DNA from: Mycoplasma sp. CAG:611 | GTDB lineage: Bacteria; Bacillota_I; Bacilli_A; RF39; UBA660 | DNA length: 25,425 bases | Direction: 5' to 3' | Assembly: GCA_000434175.1 (NCBI GenBank) | Contig: HF999790.1 | Location: 1-25,425 of the forward strand | In this document: positions 14,797 through 22,678 of the stretch, one piece after another | How the letters are laid out: each line of letters starts with the position of its first letter | How positions within the stretch are numbered: the stretch's first letter is position 1 | The notes under the pieces: generated by a model | Seen by the model: the letters and a program-made list of their open reading frames with translations, nothing else | Told to the model about the DNA's origin: nothing | Databases searched by the model: none | Program-made: the position numbers and the translations under genes

Positions 14797-16594
14797 ATCT
14801 ATTTTGTCTAAATCTTTCTTTTTCATCTAATATTTTCTTTCTTAATCTAATTGCATCAGGAGTAAGTTCTACATATTCATCATCTTCGATAAATTCTAAT
14901 GCTTCTTCAAGAGTAAATTTCTTTGGTGGTACTAAAACTAAAGCATCATCACTACCACTTGCTCTTGTATTAGTTAAGTTTTTATTTTTACATGGGTTTA
15001 CATTTAAATCATTATCCCTATTATGAATACCTACAATCATTCCTTTATAAACTTCTGTTGCAGGATCTACAATTAAAGTTCCTCTATCACTTAAGTTATA
15101 TAAACTAAATGCCATTGTTTTACCATCTTCCATAGATACTAAAACACCATTTTTTCTTCTTGTAATAGGACCAACATATGGTTCATAATCTTTAAAACTT
15201 CTAACCATTATTCCTTCACCCTTAGTATTTGTTATAAAGCTTGATCTATAACCAATAAGACCTCTTGTAGGACAATTAAATACTAAATGTGTATAATTTT
15301 CATCATTTGTTATTGAAACAATATTACCTTTTCTTTCATTTAAATCTTGAATAATTGTACCAGCATAATCATTAGGACAATCAATTAAAACTTCTTCAAA
15401 TGGTTCACATTTTACACCATCAATTTCCTTAAATAAAACAACAGGTTTTGATACAGAAAGTTCATATCCTTCTCTTCTCATTTCTTCAAGTAAAACTGAT
15501 AAATGAAGTTCACCACGACCAGATACTTTATATCCATCTGCGCCATTTAGACTTTCTACTTTTAATCCAACATTAGTTTCTAATTCTCTATCTAATCTTT
15601 CTTTTATATGTCTATTAGTTAAAAATTTACCTGAACGACCTGCAAAAGGACTTGAATTTACTAAGAAATTCATTGACATAGTTGGTTCTTCAATAATAAT
15701 CGGAGGAAGTGGATTTATATGATTAATATCACATATTGTATCTCCAATTGATATATCACTAATTGTTTGAACAATAGCAATTTCACCATATCTTGCTTCT
15801 TTTACTTCTTTTCTTATAATACCTTCATTAACAAAGATTTTACCAACACGAGAATTTACAACTTCACCATTATTTTTACTAATAGCAACCATTTGACCTG
15901 ATTTTAAAACACCTTTAGATATTCTACCTATTCCAAGTCTTCCTAAATAATCATCATAAGCTAAACTTGATATTTGCATTTGTACTGGATCTTGTTCATT
16001 GCCTTCATAACAACTTGTATGTTTAATAATTGTATCAAGTATTGGTGTAATATCCTTATTATCATCTTCTACTTCATACTTTGCTATACCATCTCTAGCA
16101 GAGCCATAACAAATTGGGAAATCAAGTTGTTTTTCATTCGCACCAAGTTCACAGAACAAATCAAATGTCATATTAACAACATCATCAATTCTTGCATCTT
16201 TTTTATCTATTTTATTAATAAATAAAATTGGATTTAAATTTTGTTTTAATGCTTTATCAAGAACAAACCTTGTTTGAGGCATAGGTCCTTCTTTAGAATC
16301 TACGATTAAAACTACTGTATCTACTGTTTTTATAATTCTTTCTACTTCACTAGAAAAATCAGCATGTCCTGGAGTATCTACAATATTAATTTTATAATCT
16401 TTATAACGAACTGAACAATTTTTAGAATAAATTGTAATTCCTCTTTCTTTTTCAAGATCATTACTATCCATTATTTGATGAACATCCATTTCACTTGTTT
16501 TTAATGCTCCACATTGACTTAATAAAGCATCTACTAATGTACTTTTTCCAGCATCAACATGCGCTACTATTGCAACATTTATTATTTTTTCCAT
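14795..16594 (-). CDS. typA: Ribosome-associated GTPase TypA/BipA
   Basis: The 599-aa translational GTPase of the EF-G-like family acts on the ribosome, in 50S assembly and stress adaptation. G1 is AHVDAGKST near the N-terminus. Switch I has EKERGITI, G3 is DTPGHADF, and G4 is NKID. Domains II, III and V follow. The TypA-specific C-terminal region (VGPITRRKNGVLVSMEDG and NLTNTRASGSDDALVLVPPKKFTLEEALEFI) is complete. I chose ATG 16592-16594, 8 nt after an AAGGTG site; the in-frame GTG at 16603 falls inside that site. It is transcribed alone from the promoter at 16625-16653. Confidence 0.95.
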   Translation of the reverse strand: MEKIINVAIVAHVDAGKSTLVDALLSQCGALKTSEMDVHQIMDSNDLEKERGITIYSKNCSVRYKDYKINIVDTPGHADFSSEVERIIKTVDTVVLIVDSKEGPMPQTRFVLDKALKQNLNPILFINKIDKKDARIDDVVNMTFDLFCELGANEKQLDFPICYGSARDGIAKYEVEDDNKDITPILDTIIKHTSCYEGNEQDPVQMQISSLAYDDYLGRLGIGRISKGVLKSGQMVAISKNNGEVVNSRVGKIFVNEGIIRKEVKEARYGEIAIVQTISDISIGDTICDINHINPLPPIIIEEPTMSMNFLVNSSPFAGRSGKFLTNRHIKERLDRELETNVGLKVESLNGADGYKVSGRGELHLSVLLEEMRREGYELSVSKPVVLFKEIDGVKCEPFEEVLIDCPNDYAGTIIQDLNERKGNIVSITNDENYTHLVFNCPTRGLIGYRSSFITNTKGEGIMVRSFKDYEPYVGPITRRKNGVLVSMEDGKTMAFSLYNLSDRGTLIVDPATEVYKGMIVGIHNRDNDLNVNPCKNKNLTNTRASGSDDALVLVPPKKFTLEEALEFIEDDEYVELTPDAIRLRKKILDEKERFRQNR

Positions 16595-16624
16595 CTTTAC
16601 CACACCTTTTTAAATAACTACTAG

Positions 16625-16653
16625 ATTATACAACAAAAATACTCCTTTATCAA
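16625..16653 (-). promoter_or_regulatory. Promoter of typA, with -35 box inside the upstream terminator loop
   Basis: On the minus strand TTGATA (16648-16653), 17-bp spacer and perfect TATAAT (16625-16630). The whole -35 box lies in the 9-nt loop of the terminator at 16632-16662. Confidence 0.75.
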
Positions 16654-16662
16654 GAGTATTTT
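16632..16662 (-). terminator. Terminator after the transglutaminase-like gene
   Basis: The stem AATACTC/GAGTATT, extendable to 9 bp (16636-16644 with 16654-16662), with a 9-nt loop is followed on the minus strand by TTTTTGTTG. Confidence 0.7.
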
Positions 16663-16679
16663 ATTAATTTTTTTAATAT

Positions 16680-18020
16680 TTAACTTCTTATAATATTATC
16701 TTTTTTTATTCCTAAATAAGTTTTTAAATCATATAAAAGTCTTAACTTTAAATTATCCTCTTCTATTTTAGAAAATTCATCATCATTTACATCAATATCA
16801 TCTTCTCCGAAAATAATACCTTCAACTGTACCATATTCAAGTAAAAAATTTATTCTTGACATCATATTTAAATTATATTTATTAACAATAGATTTTTCTA
16901 AATCATCAAAAGTCAATCTTCGAACATCAGGATTAGATAAATATTCTATTCTTCTTGCATTATATAATGCTTTTATAAAATCTTCAGGATCTATTTGAAT
17001 ATTGTAATAACTTAAAATATCTTTATATATTTCATTTACTTTATCCACTTCATAAGTTCCCATTAAACCTAAAACTTCATTTGCTTTTAAATTAAGTCCA
17101 ATTTCCTTATAAAAATTACTTGCTTTTTTATAAAAAATCTTAAAAGCTTGCTTTATTAAAATATCATAATCTTTATAATCTTCATTAAAAATATCATTAT
17201 ATGCTTTTGTTATTTGTTTTCTTATTAAATCAGGTTCTGTTATTAATTTCATTTCCTTAATTCTTTCACTTGTTGTAACTTTTTCCATACACCATGAATA
17301 ATTATTAATAAAATCATTATCTTCTATACTTCTTTTTCTATCCCATGTAGGATCACATTCAAATACACCATGAATATCATATTTTAAATCATTTAAATAA
17401 ACTCCTACAGTAGCATGACCATCTGTTTTTTCTAAATTATGATATATTTTAACAAATGTATTAAGTCCTAAAAAATTAGCTAAAGATGTCATTATATTAG
17501 AATATCCTTCACATACAATTTCTTCTTCATTTAATACTTTTGTTAAATCCCTCGAACAAGAATTTGAAACAGAAGATGTTTTATATATTCTTTCTTTAAC
17601 CATATCATATATGTATATTAATCTTTCTAATGGTGACAAAGAATAATGTTCTATATATTCTTTCATCTTAAATAATTTATCTATTGTTTTTAAATATTCA
17701 TCTACTAAAACATCTTCATATAAATTATATTTACTTCTTACATAAAATTTATTACCAAATTCTTCTTTTAATTTTTGTAAAGTTGAATATGATACATTTT
17801 CACTATCAATTATTATTTTCTTATTACTGCTAAATAACATACTAATTTGATTAAAATTACTTTCTTTGCAAGAATTTATTACTATTTCATCAAATTCATC
17901 AAATGATTTTTTTATTATTTTTAAAATATTTTCATCTTTTTTTACAATTAATGCCTTTAATTTTTTATCAACTTCAAAGAAATTATTAGCTTTACCATTT
18001 AAGTATATTTCTAATATCAT
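16680..18020 (-). CDS. Transglutaminase-like (papain-fold) protein, cytoplasmic
   Basis: I chose ATG 18018-18020 (446 aa), which follows the GGGGTGGGG ribosome site and the promoter; an in-frame start 69 nt upstream would precede both signals. The central region has a transglutaminase-core triad: C170 in EEIVCEGYSNIMTSLANFLGL, H202 in DGHATVGVYL, and D223 in FECDPTWD. This matches bacterial transglutaminase-like/protease domains. The N-terminal ~115 residues (MILEIYLNGKANNFFEV...) form an unrecognised alpha/beta region, and the C-terminal ~200 residues are helical and charged. No signal peptide is present, which is unusual for this fold in Gram-positives. It is a single-gene unit with a near-consensus promoter. 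The substrate is unknown. Confidence 0.8.
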   Translation of the reverse strand: MILEIYLNGKANNFFEVDKKLKALIVKKDENILKIIKKSFDEFDEIVINSCKESNFNQISMLFSSNKKIIIDSENVSYSTLQKLKEEFGNKFYVRSKYNLYEDVLVDEYLKTIDKLFKMKEYIEHYSLSPLERLIYIYDMVKERIYKTSSVSNSCSRDLTKVLNEEEIVCEGYSNIMTSLANFLGLNTFVKIYHNLEKTDGHATVGVYLNDLKYDIHGVFECDPTWDRKRSIEDNDFINNYSWCMEKVTTSERIKEMKLITEPDLIRKQITKAYNDIFNEDYKDYDILIKQAFKIFYKKASNFYKEIGLNLKANEVLGLMGTYEVDKVNEIYKDILSYYNIQIDPEDFIKALYNARRIEYLSNPDVRRLTFDDLEKSIVNKYNLNMMSRINFLLEYGTVEGIIFGEDDIDVNDDEFSKIEEDNLKLRLLYDLKTYLGIKKDNIIRS

Positions 18021-18048
18021 ACAAAACCCCACCCCTTTTTTGTTCGTT

Positions 18049-18077
18049 ATTATAACACAAATATACTTATTTGTCAA
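18049..18077 (-). promoter_or_regulatory. Near-consensus promoter of the transglutaminase-like gene
   Basis: On the minus strand a perfect TTGACA (18072-18077), 17-bp spacer and perfect TATAAT (18049-18054) preceded by TGT. The TTGACA uses the last T residues of the upstream terminator's T run. It is one of the two best promoters in the window. Confidence 0.85.
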
Positions 18078-18100
18078 AAAAACTTCCAAAATGGAAGTTT
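18074..18100 (-). terminator. Terminator after the lipoprotein gene
   Basis: The 8-bp stem AAACTTCC/GGAAGTTT (18080-18087 with 18093-18100) with a 5-nt loop is followed on the minus strand by a T run that merges with the next promoter's -35 box. Confidence 0.8.
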
Positions 18101-18605
18101 ATTTACAAGTATATGGTGATTCATTATAGTTTTGTTTAATTGTATCTAAAGAAACTGTAGATAAATATTCTTTACTTGTTTTGGAATCTAAATCTACTTG
18201 TGATATTACAGTAATAACTTTATCATTTAAACTAACATTACAACTTTTATAAGTATCTTTATCTATAGTTTTACAAGTTTTTTCAAAATATGTTTTTAAA
18301 GCATTCATATCATAATCTACAAGATAGTTATATGTTGTTATATCATAATATGCTAGTAATGTATCCCCTTTAGTATCAAAATCATAAGATCTAGTAAATT
18401 CTACTTCAACAGCAGTTTTTCCATTATCTATTTCATTTAAGTTTTCTATTTTAGTTATGTAATAAACTTGATTAGTTGTAAAACTTTCTTTTCTTGAACA
18501 TTCATATTTGTTGGTGTATGTTTTATCTTTTTCTTTGTTAGTGTCACATCCTGTTATTAAAAATAAACTTATAATAGTTACAAATAAAATTAATATTTTT
18601 TTCAT
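18099..18605 (-). CDS. Uncharacterised lipoprotein
   Basis: The 168-aa protein has a lipoprotein signal: a KK start, a hydrophobic stretch and the lipobox LITGC with C20 as the lipidated cysteine. The mature part begins with a charged linker (DTNKEKDKTYTNK). It then has a compact domain with four cysteines (in YECSR, KTCK, SCNV and YTCK near the C-terminus), which could pair as disulfides outside the membrane. I do not recognise the domain. Upstream there is an extended -10 (TGATATACT, near 18626-18634) and a good AAGGAG ribosome site. It stands alone, with its own terminator. Confidence 0.8.
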   Translation of the reverse strand: MKKILILFVTIISLFLITGCDTNKEKDKTYTNKYECSRKESFTTNQVYYITKIENLNEIDNGKTAVEVEFTRSYDFDTKGDTLLAYYDITTYNYLVDYDMNALKTYFEKTCKTIDKDTYKSCNVSLNDKVITVISQVDLDSKTSKEYLSTVSLDTIKQNYNESPYTCK

Positions 18606-18664
18606 ATATATTCTCCTTTATATAAGTATATCATATTGCTTTTTTAAATACGCCTAAAATTAAT

Positions 18665-18696
18665 AAAAAAAGTATCAATGTTAAAAATCGATACTT
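18665..18696 (-). terminator. Terminator of tRNA-Cys
   Basis: The stem AAGTATC/GATACTT (18670-18676 with 18690-18696) is followed on the minus strand by a T run, just after tRNA-Cys. Confidence 0.7.
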
Positions 18697-18708
18697 AAAT
18701 AATCTATT

Positions 18709-18782
18709 TGGAGGGGCTAACCAGATTTGAACTGGTGATGAGGGTGTTGCAGACCCGTGCCTTACCGCTTGGCTATAGCCCC
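18709..18782 (-). tRNA. tRNA-Cys (anticodon GCA)
   Basis: 74 nt. The acceptor stem GGGGCTA pairs with TAGCCCC. The discriminator is U, the key identity base of tRNA-Cys, and CCA is encoded. The anticodon loop CTGCAAC gives GCA. Its own promoter (18799-18827) and terminator make it an independent unit. Confidence 0.97.
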
Positions 18783-18798
18783 AAATAAGAACAAATTA

Positions 18799-18827
18799 AT
18801 TATAACATTACTTTTTCTTTATAGCAA
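18799..18827 (-). promoter_or_regulatory. Promoter of tRNA-Cys
   Basis: On the minus strand TTGCTA (18822-18827), 17-bp spacer and TATAAT (18799-18804) preceded by TGT. Confidence 0.7.
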
Positions 18828-18910
18828 GTAGTTTTATATTAAATTTTATGTCATGTTAATGTAAAATATTTGTAAAAAAAATTATATACTATATCTAAAA
18901 TTGGTTATTT

Positions 18911-18920
18911 TTGATATAAT
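18911..18920 (+). promoter_or_regulatory. Extended -10 promoter for the glucosaminidase-cohesin gene pair
   Basis: TTGATATAAT contains a TG, one base, then perfect TATAAT (18915-18920), 30 bp before the ATG. No good -35 box is present. AAGGAGG at 18938-18944 is a strong ribosome site. Confidence 0.5.
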
Positions 18921-18949
18921 TACTTATATATGATAATAAGGAGGTAATT

Positions 18950-21145
18950 ATGTTAAAGAAAAGATTTTTATATTTATTTATATTAATTAATATATTAATT
19001 ATGCAAAATGTATTTGCTTCCACTATCATTGGTACAGTAATTGATAAAGATGGTGTTAATATAAGAAGTGGCGCGGGTACAAATTACAATAAAACCGGTT
19101 TTTTAGCATATGGTAAAAGTGTTACTTTAGTTAGTGATAAAAAATTTATTAATAGTGATATTAAAGAACAAAAAGAATGTGCTTATTGGTATCAAGTATA
19201 TTTTAATAATAACACAAATAATTATATGTGTGGTGAATTACTTAGTATTACTAAATATGATTTATATTTTACAAACACAGTTTATGGTACAAGAATAAAT
19301 GAAGATTATGCTACAGTTAGATCTACTCCTGGGGGAACATCAATTGACAGAATTTATTTAGGAACTGAAGTAAATGTAATTCAAAAAAGTGGTAATTGGT
19401 CTAAGATAAGTTATTATAATGGAAGAACAGGTTATGTTTATTCAAAACTAATTAGTAAATATGAAGATATTACGACAACTGATGAAGAATACGCTAAAGT
19501 ATTAAAAGAAAAAGGTTTTCCTGATAGTTATATTCCTTTTTTAACTTATTTGCATAAAAAATATCCAAACTTTATTTTTGAAGCTGATTTAGTTAATAAA
19601 AGTTTTACAACTGTTGTAAATGGTGAAGCTAACAAAAATGCTCTTCAAACAAATGAAAGTGCCTATAGAGCATCAAATACAATAAGAGAAAATCCTAATT
19701 GGTATACAGCAAGTAATCCAGTTAATGCATTTTTTCTTGATCCAAGAAATTATTTAACAGAAAAAAATATCTTTGTTTTTGAAAAGTTAAATTATGATAA
19801 AGATTATAAAAATTATAATGTTATTTTAAAAAACATGTTTGGAAGTAGTTACTTAGCGGATGATGAGTATATTAATTATTATTTAAAAGCAGGAACATAT
19901 GGAGCTAGTCCAATTCACTTAGCCGCTAGGACTATTCAAGAAGGTGGAAGTAACAGTAGTTATGCTGCGATAACAGGAACAGCCACTTCAACTGGTGGTC
20001 TAAAATATAGATCAAATAACTTAGATGGCTTTTATAATTTTTATAATATTGGTGCTTATCAAGATAATTATACAAGTAGTGCTGTAACACGTGGTATTGC
20101 TGTTGCAGCAGGACTTGTTGATAGTTATGAGGGAACACCATGGGATACAAGAGAAAAAGCTATTGTTTATGGTGGTAAATTTATTGCTACAGCATATATA
20201 AATAATAATCAAAATACATTATATTATCAAAAATTCAATACAAGTGATAAAGCCCACTTCCCTTCTTATACACATCAATACATGGCTAATATAATTGCTC
20301 CAGCTAGCGAAGCATTAAATTCTTATAATACATATATTGATAAACTAAAACTAACAAATGAAGAGTTTACCTTTATAATACCTGTATATAAAGATATGCC
20401 TAAAGAATTTACAACTCATCCTATCATTGGTGATAATGATAATAATTTAACATCAATTTCCATAAATGGTGAAAAAATCCAAAACTTTGATAGTGATGTT
20501 GTTGAATATGAAGTTTATATTAATTCAAATTTAGATAAAATTAAAATTGAAGCCACTAGTAAATCTAATAAATCAACAATAAGTGGAACTGGAGAAATAG
20601 AACTTAACAAAGAAGAAACTTTTAAAGAAATATCTATTATAGTTACAAGTGAAACAGGAAATAAAAAAACATATAAAGTAAAACTAATAAGAAAAGATAA
20701 TGAAACAAGCGATGATTTACCTATTGAAGATATCTTAAAAAATGTAGATGTAAAAATTAATGATTTATATATAAGTGGTATTGGTGAAAATAAAAATGTT
20801 TCATATCTTATTAATCTTATAAAACAGGCTAATACTGATGTTAATATAACTATTACAAATAAAGATAACACTCCAAATAATAGTATTTTAAAAACTAGTG
20901 ATAAAATAACTATTAAAAATAATTCATATGAAAAGACATACACAATTGTTATCAAAGGTGATACGAATGGTGATGGTAAAGTAACTGCAGTTGACTTACT
21001 TAGAATTCAAAAACATATATTAAAATATACTACATTAAAAGACGAATATTATGAAGCATGTGATACAAACTATGATAACAGTGTTAGTCCTGTTGATATG
21101 CTTAGAATTCAAAAACATATATTAAAATATATTACATTAAAATAA
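18950..21145 (+). CDS. Secreted SH3/glucosaminidase wall hydrolase with C-terminal dockerin
   Basis: The 731-aa exported protein starts with a signal peptide (about 1-23, ending VFAS). SH3b 1 is at about 25-95 (VNIRSGAGTNYNK), and SH3b 2 at about 108-168 (ATVRSTPGG...GYVYSKLI). A glucosaminidase-type domain spans about 172-465. It has the HLAARTIQEGG motif, whose E331 is the likely catalytic acid, plus GGLKYRS and FYNFYNIGAYQDN. A cadherin-like beta-sandwich (about 499-590) follows, then a short unrecognised domain, and a type I dockerin at 669-731. The dockerin has two calcium loops, DTNGDGKVTAVD and DTNYDNSVSPVD, each followed by LRIQKHILKY. It would cleave peptidoglycan glycan strands outside the cell. 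The dockerin predicts docking to a cohesin, and the next gene encodes a candidate. Confidence 0.92.
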   Translation: MLKKRFLYLFILINILIMQNVFASTIIGTVIDKDGVNIRSGAGTNYNKTGFLAYGKSVTLVSDKKFINSDIKEQKECAYWYQVYFNNNTNNYMCGELLSITKYDLYFTNTVYGTRINEDYATVRSTPGGTSIDRIYLGTEVNVIQKSGNWSKISYYNGRTGYVYSKLISKYEDITTTDEEYAKVLKEKGFPDSYIPFLTYLHKKYPNFIFEADLVNKSFTTVVNGEANKNALQTNESAYRASNTIRENPNWYTASNPVNAFFLDPRNYLTEKNIFVFEKLNYDKDYKNYNVILKNMFGSSYLADDEYINYYLKAGTYGASPIHLAARTIQEGGSNSSYAAITGTATSTGGLKYRSNNLDGFYNFYNIGAYQDNYTSSAVTRGIAVAAGLVDSYEGTPWDTREKAIVYGGKFIATAYINNNQNTLYYQKFNTSDKAHFPSYTHQYMANIIAPASEALNSYNTYIDKLKLTNEEFTFIIPVYKDMPKEFTTHPIIGDNDNNLTSISINGEKIQNFDSDVVEYEVYINSNLDKIKIEATSKSNKSTISGTGEIELNKEETFKEISIIVTSETGNKKTYKVKLIRKDNETSDDLPIEDILKNVDVKINDLYISGIGENKNVSYLINLIKQANTDVNITITNKDNTPNNSILKTSDKITIKNNSYEKTYTIVIKGDTNGDGKVTAVDLLRIQKHILKYTTLKDEYYEACDTNYDNSVSPVDMLRIQKHILKYITLK
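20999..21142 (+). repeat. Near-identical 42-nt direct repeat within the dockerin
   Basis: Positions 20999-21040 and 21101-21142 differ at one base and lie 102 bp (34 codons) apart. Each encodes the LRIQKHILKY-T/I-TLK helix that follows a calcium loop. The DNA-level identity is higher than protein constraint alone needs, which suggests recent duplication or gene conversion. Confidence 0.85.
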
Positions 21146-21157
21146 AGGAGGAAAATT

Positions 21158-22657
21158 ATGAAGAAAAAAATTATATATTTATTTTTAGGGTTATTTATAA
21201 TACCCATTTTAAATGTTAAAGCAGCAAGTGGCTATTATGACATATATACATCAAATAAAAAACCTAGTCCAGGTAGTACATTTACAGTAACAGTTAAATG
21301 TGTAAGTAAAACAAGTGAAAAAATAGGTTTATGTGAGTATACACTTGATTATGATTCATCAAAGATAAAATTAATAAGTGAACACGATACTGCATCTTGC
21401 CATGATGGATATTGTGCTTATAATGCTTTTAGTACACTAAGTGCTAAAACATTTACATTTAAAGCTATCGCAACAGGATACTCAAGAATATCTGTAAAAT
21501 CTTATTCAATATTATCAATAGATACAGAAAAGCCTATTACAACTACTGTTGATCCTACTGCTGTTACAATTAAAAATCCTGAACCTACAAAACCTGTTAC
21601 TTATTCAACAAATAATAAGTTAAAAAGTCTAACTATTACAGGTTATAATTTAGAGCAAACATTTAATAAAGATACTTTAACTTACACTGTTAAAGTCCCC
21701 TCTTCAGTTGAAGAAATAACTATTAATGCTACAAAAGAAGACTCAACTGCTAATATTGTTGGAACTGGCAAATTTAAAGTTAGCGAGGGAGAAAATAAAT
21801 TTGATATAATTGTTACAAGTCAAAAAGGAACTAAAAAAACTTATACAATTAAAGTAACTGTTTTAGATGAAAACCCTATTGAAGTTAAAATAAATGATAA
21901 TACTTATACTATCATAAAAAGAAAGTCAAGTTTAAAAATCCCAGAATCAGGATTATTTACTAATAAAGAAATAACTATTAATGATACTAAAATACCTGCA
22001 TTATATAATGAAACTACTAATTATACTTTAATTGGTTTAAAAGATAATGATGGAAATACTAATTTATATATTTATAACGAAGAAGATAACACTTATACTT
22101 TATATCAAGAAATAATATTTAATAAAGTAAAAGTAAATATTATTGATAAAAAAGTAGATAATTTAAAAAGTGAAATAAAAGAAATAAATAATAACGAAAT
22201 AACAGTTTATAAATTGACTAATAATTATTATTTATTCTATGCTACAAATATTGAGTCGTCTGCTACTAATCTTTATATGTATGAAGAAAACGAAGGAACA
22301 ATTCAAATATTTAATAAAGATTTAATTAAATTATATGAAGAAAAATTAGAAGAAACTAAATATTTAGTTTACATTATGTCAGGATTATCTGTTTTATTTG
22401 GAATATTAATAATAGTTGTTGCAGCTTCCAAAAATAAAAAACATAAGAAAAAAGATAAAGAAAAAACTATTTTAAATGATGATATAAAATCTAATAAAAA
22501 GAAAAAAGATAATAATCTTGAATGGACTAAAGAAGTTAAAAAAGTAAATAAAAAACTAGTATTAGAAAAAGAAGATAAAACTAAAAGTATTAAAGAAGTA
22601 GAAAAAGATTTAAAAAAAGAAATCGATAAAGCAAAAAAAGAACTAGATAAGGAATAA
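21158..22657 (+). CDS. Membrane-anchored protein with cohesin-like N-terminal domain
   Basis: The 499-aa protein has a signal peptide (about 1-22, ending VKA). A cohesin-like beta-sandwich follows at about 25-135: PSPGSTFTVTVKC, LCEYTLDYDSSKIKLIS and KTFTFKAIATGYSRISVKS give the usual G...V.V, then a YDSSKI-type strand, then a hydrophobic strand near the end. Next is a cadherin-like beta-sandwich (about 151-238), closely resembling that of the upstream protein (shared GTG...ITSxxGxKKTYxIKV pattern). An unrecognised domain (about 240-395) follows, then one transmembrane helix at about 402-423, and a 76-residue Lys/Glu-rich cytoplasmic tail. Four cysteines in the cohesin-like part could form disulfides. 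It lies 12 bp after the dockerin gene with an AAAGGAGG site, so the two are one operon. The cohesin call is by pattern, not alignment. Confidence 0.85.
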   Translation: MKKKIIYLFLGLFIIPILNVKAASGYYDIYTSNKKPSPGSTFTVTVKCVSKTSEKIGLCEYTLDYDSSKIKLISEHDTASCHDGYCAYNAFSTLSAKTFTFKAIATGYSRISVKSYSILSIDTEKPITTTVDPTAVTIKNPEPTKPVTYSTNNKLKSLTITGYNLEQTFNKDTLTYTVKVPSSVEEITINATKEDSTANIVGTGKFKVSEGENKFDIIVTSQKGTKKTYTIKVTVLDENPIEVKINDNTYTIIKRKSSLKIPESGLFTNKEITINDTKIPALYNETTNYTLIGLKDNDGNTNLYIYNEEDNTYTLYQEIIFNKVKVNIIDKKVDNLKSEIKEINNNEITVYKLTNNYYLFYATNIESSATNLYMYEENEGTIQIFNKDLIKLYEEKLEETKYLVYIMSGLSVLFGILIIVVAASKNKKHKKKDKEKTILNDDIKSNKKKKDNNLEWTKEVKKVNKKLVLEKEDKTKSIKEVEKDLKKEIDKAKKELDKE

Positions 22658-22672
22658 ACCTATCTAGTTTTT
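22641..22672 (+). terminator. Terminator after the cohesin-like gene
   Basis: The 9-bp stem AACTAGATA/TATCTAGTT (22641-22649 with 22661-22669) is followed by a T run. The stop codon of the cohesin-like gene is in the loop. It separates two convergent genes 21 bp apart. Confidence 0.75.
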
Positions 22673-22678
22673 ATATCT

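Noticed and set aside
15974..16225. 83-codon plus-strand open frame
   Set aside because: It is antisense within typA, which is complete and conserved.
17866..18129. 87-codon plus-strand open frame
   Set aside because: It is antisense to the transglutaminase-like gene and crosses a well-formed terminator and promoter; no ribosome site.
19932..20212. Two overlapping minus-strand open frames
   Set aside because: They lie opposite the glucosaminidase domain and have no start signals.
20515..20955. 146-codon minus-strand open frame
   Set aside because: It is antisense to the glucosaminidase-dockerin gene, which has full domain support; the hydrophobic product reflects reversed AT-rich codons.
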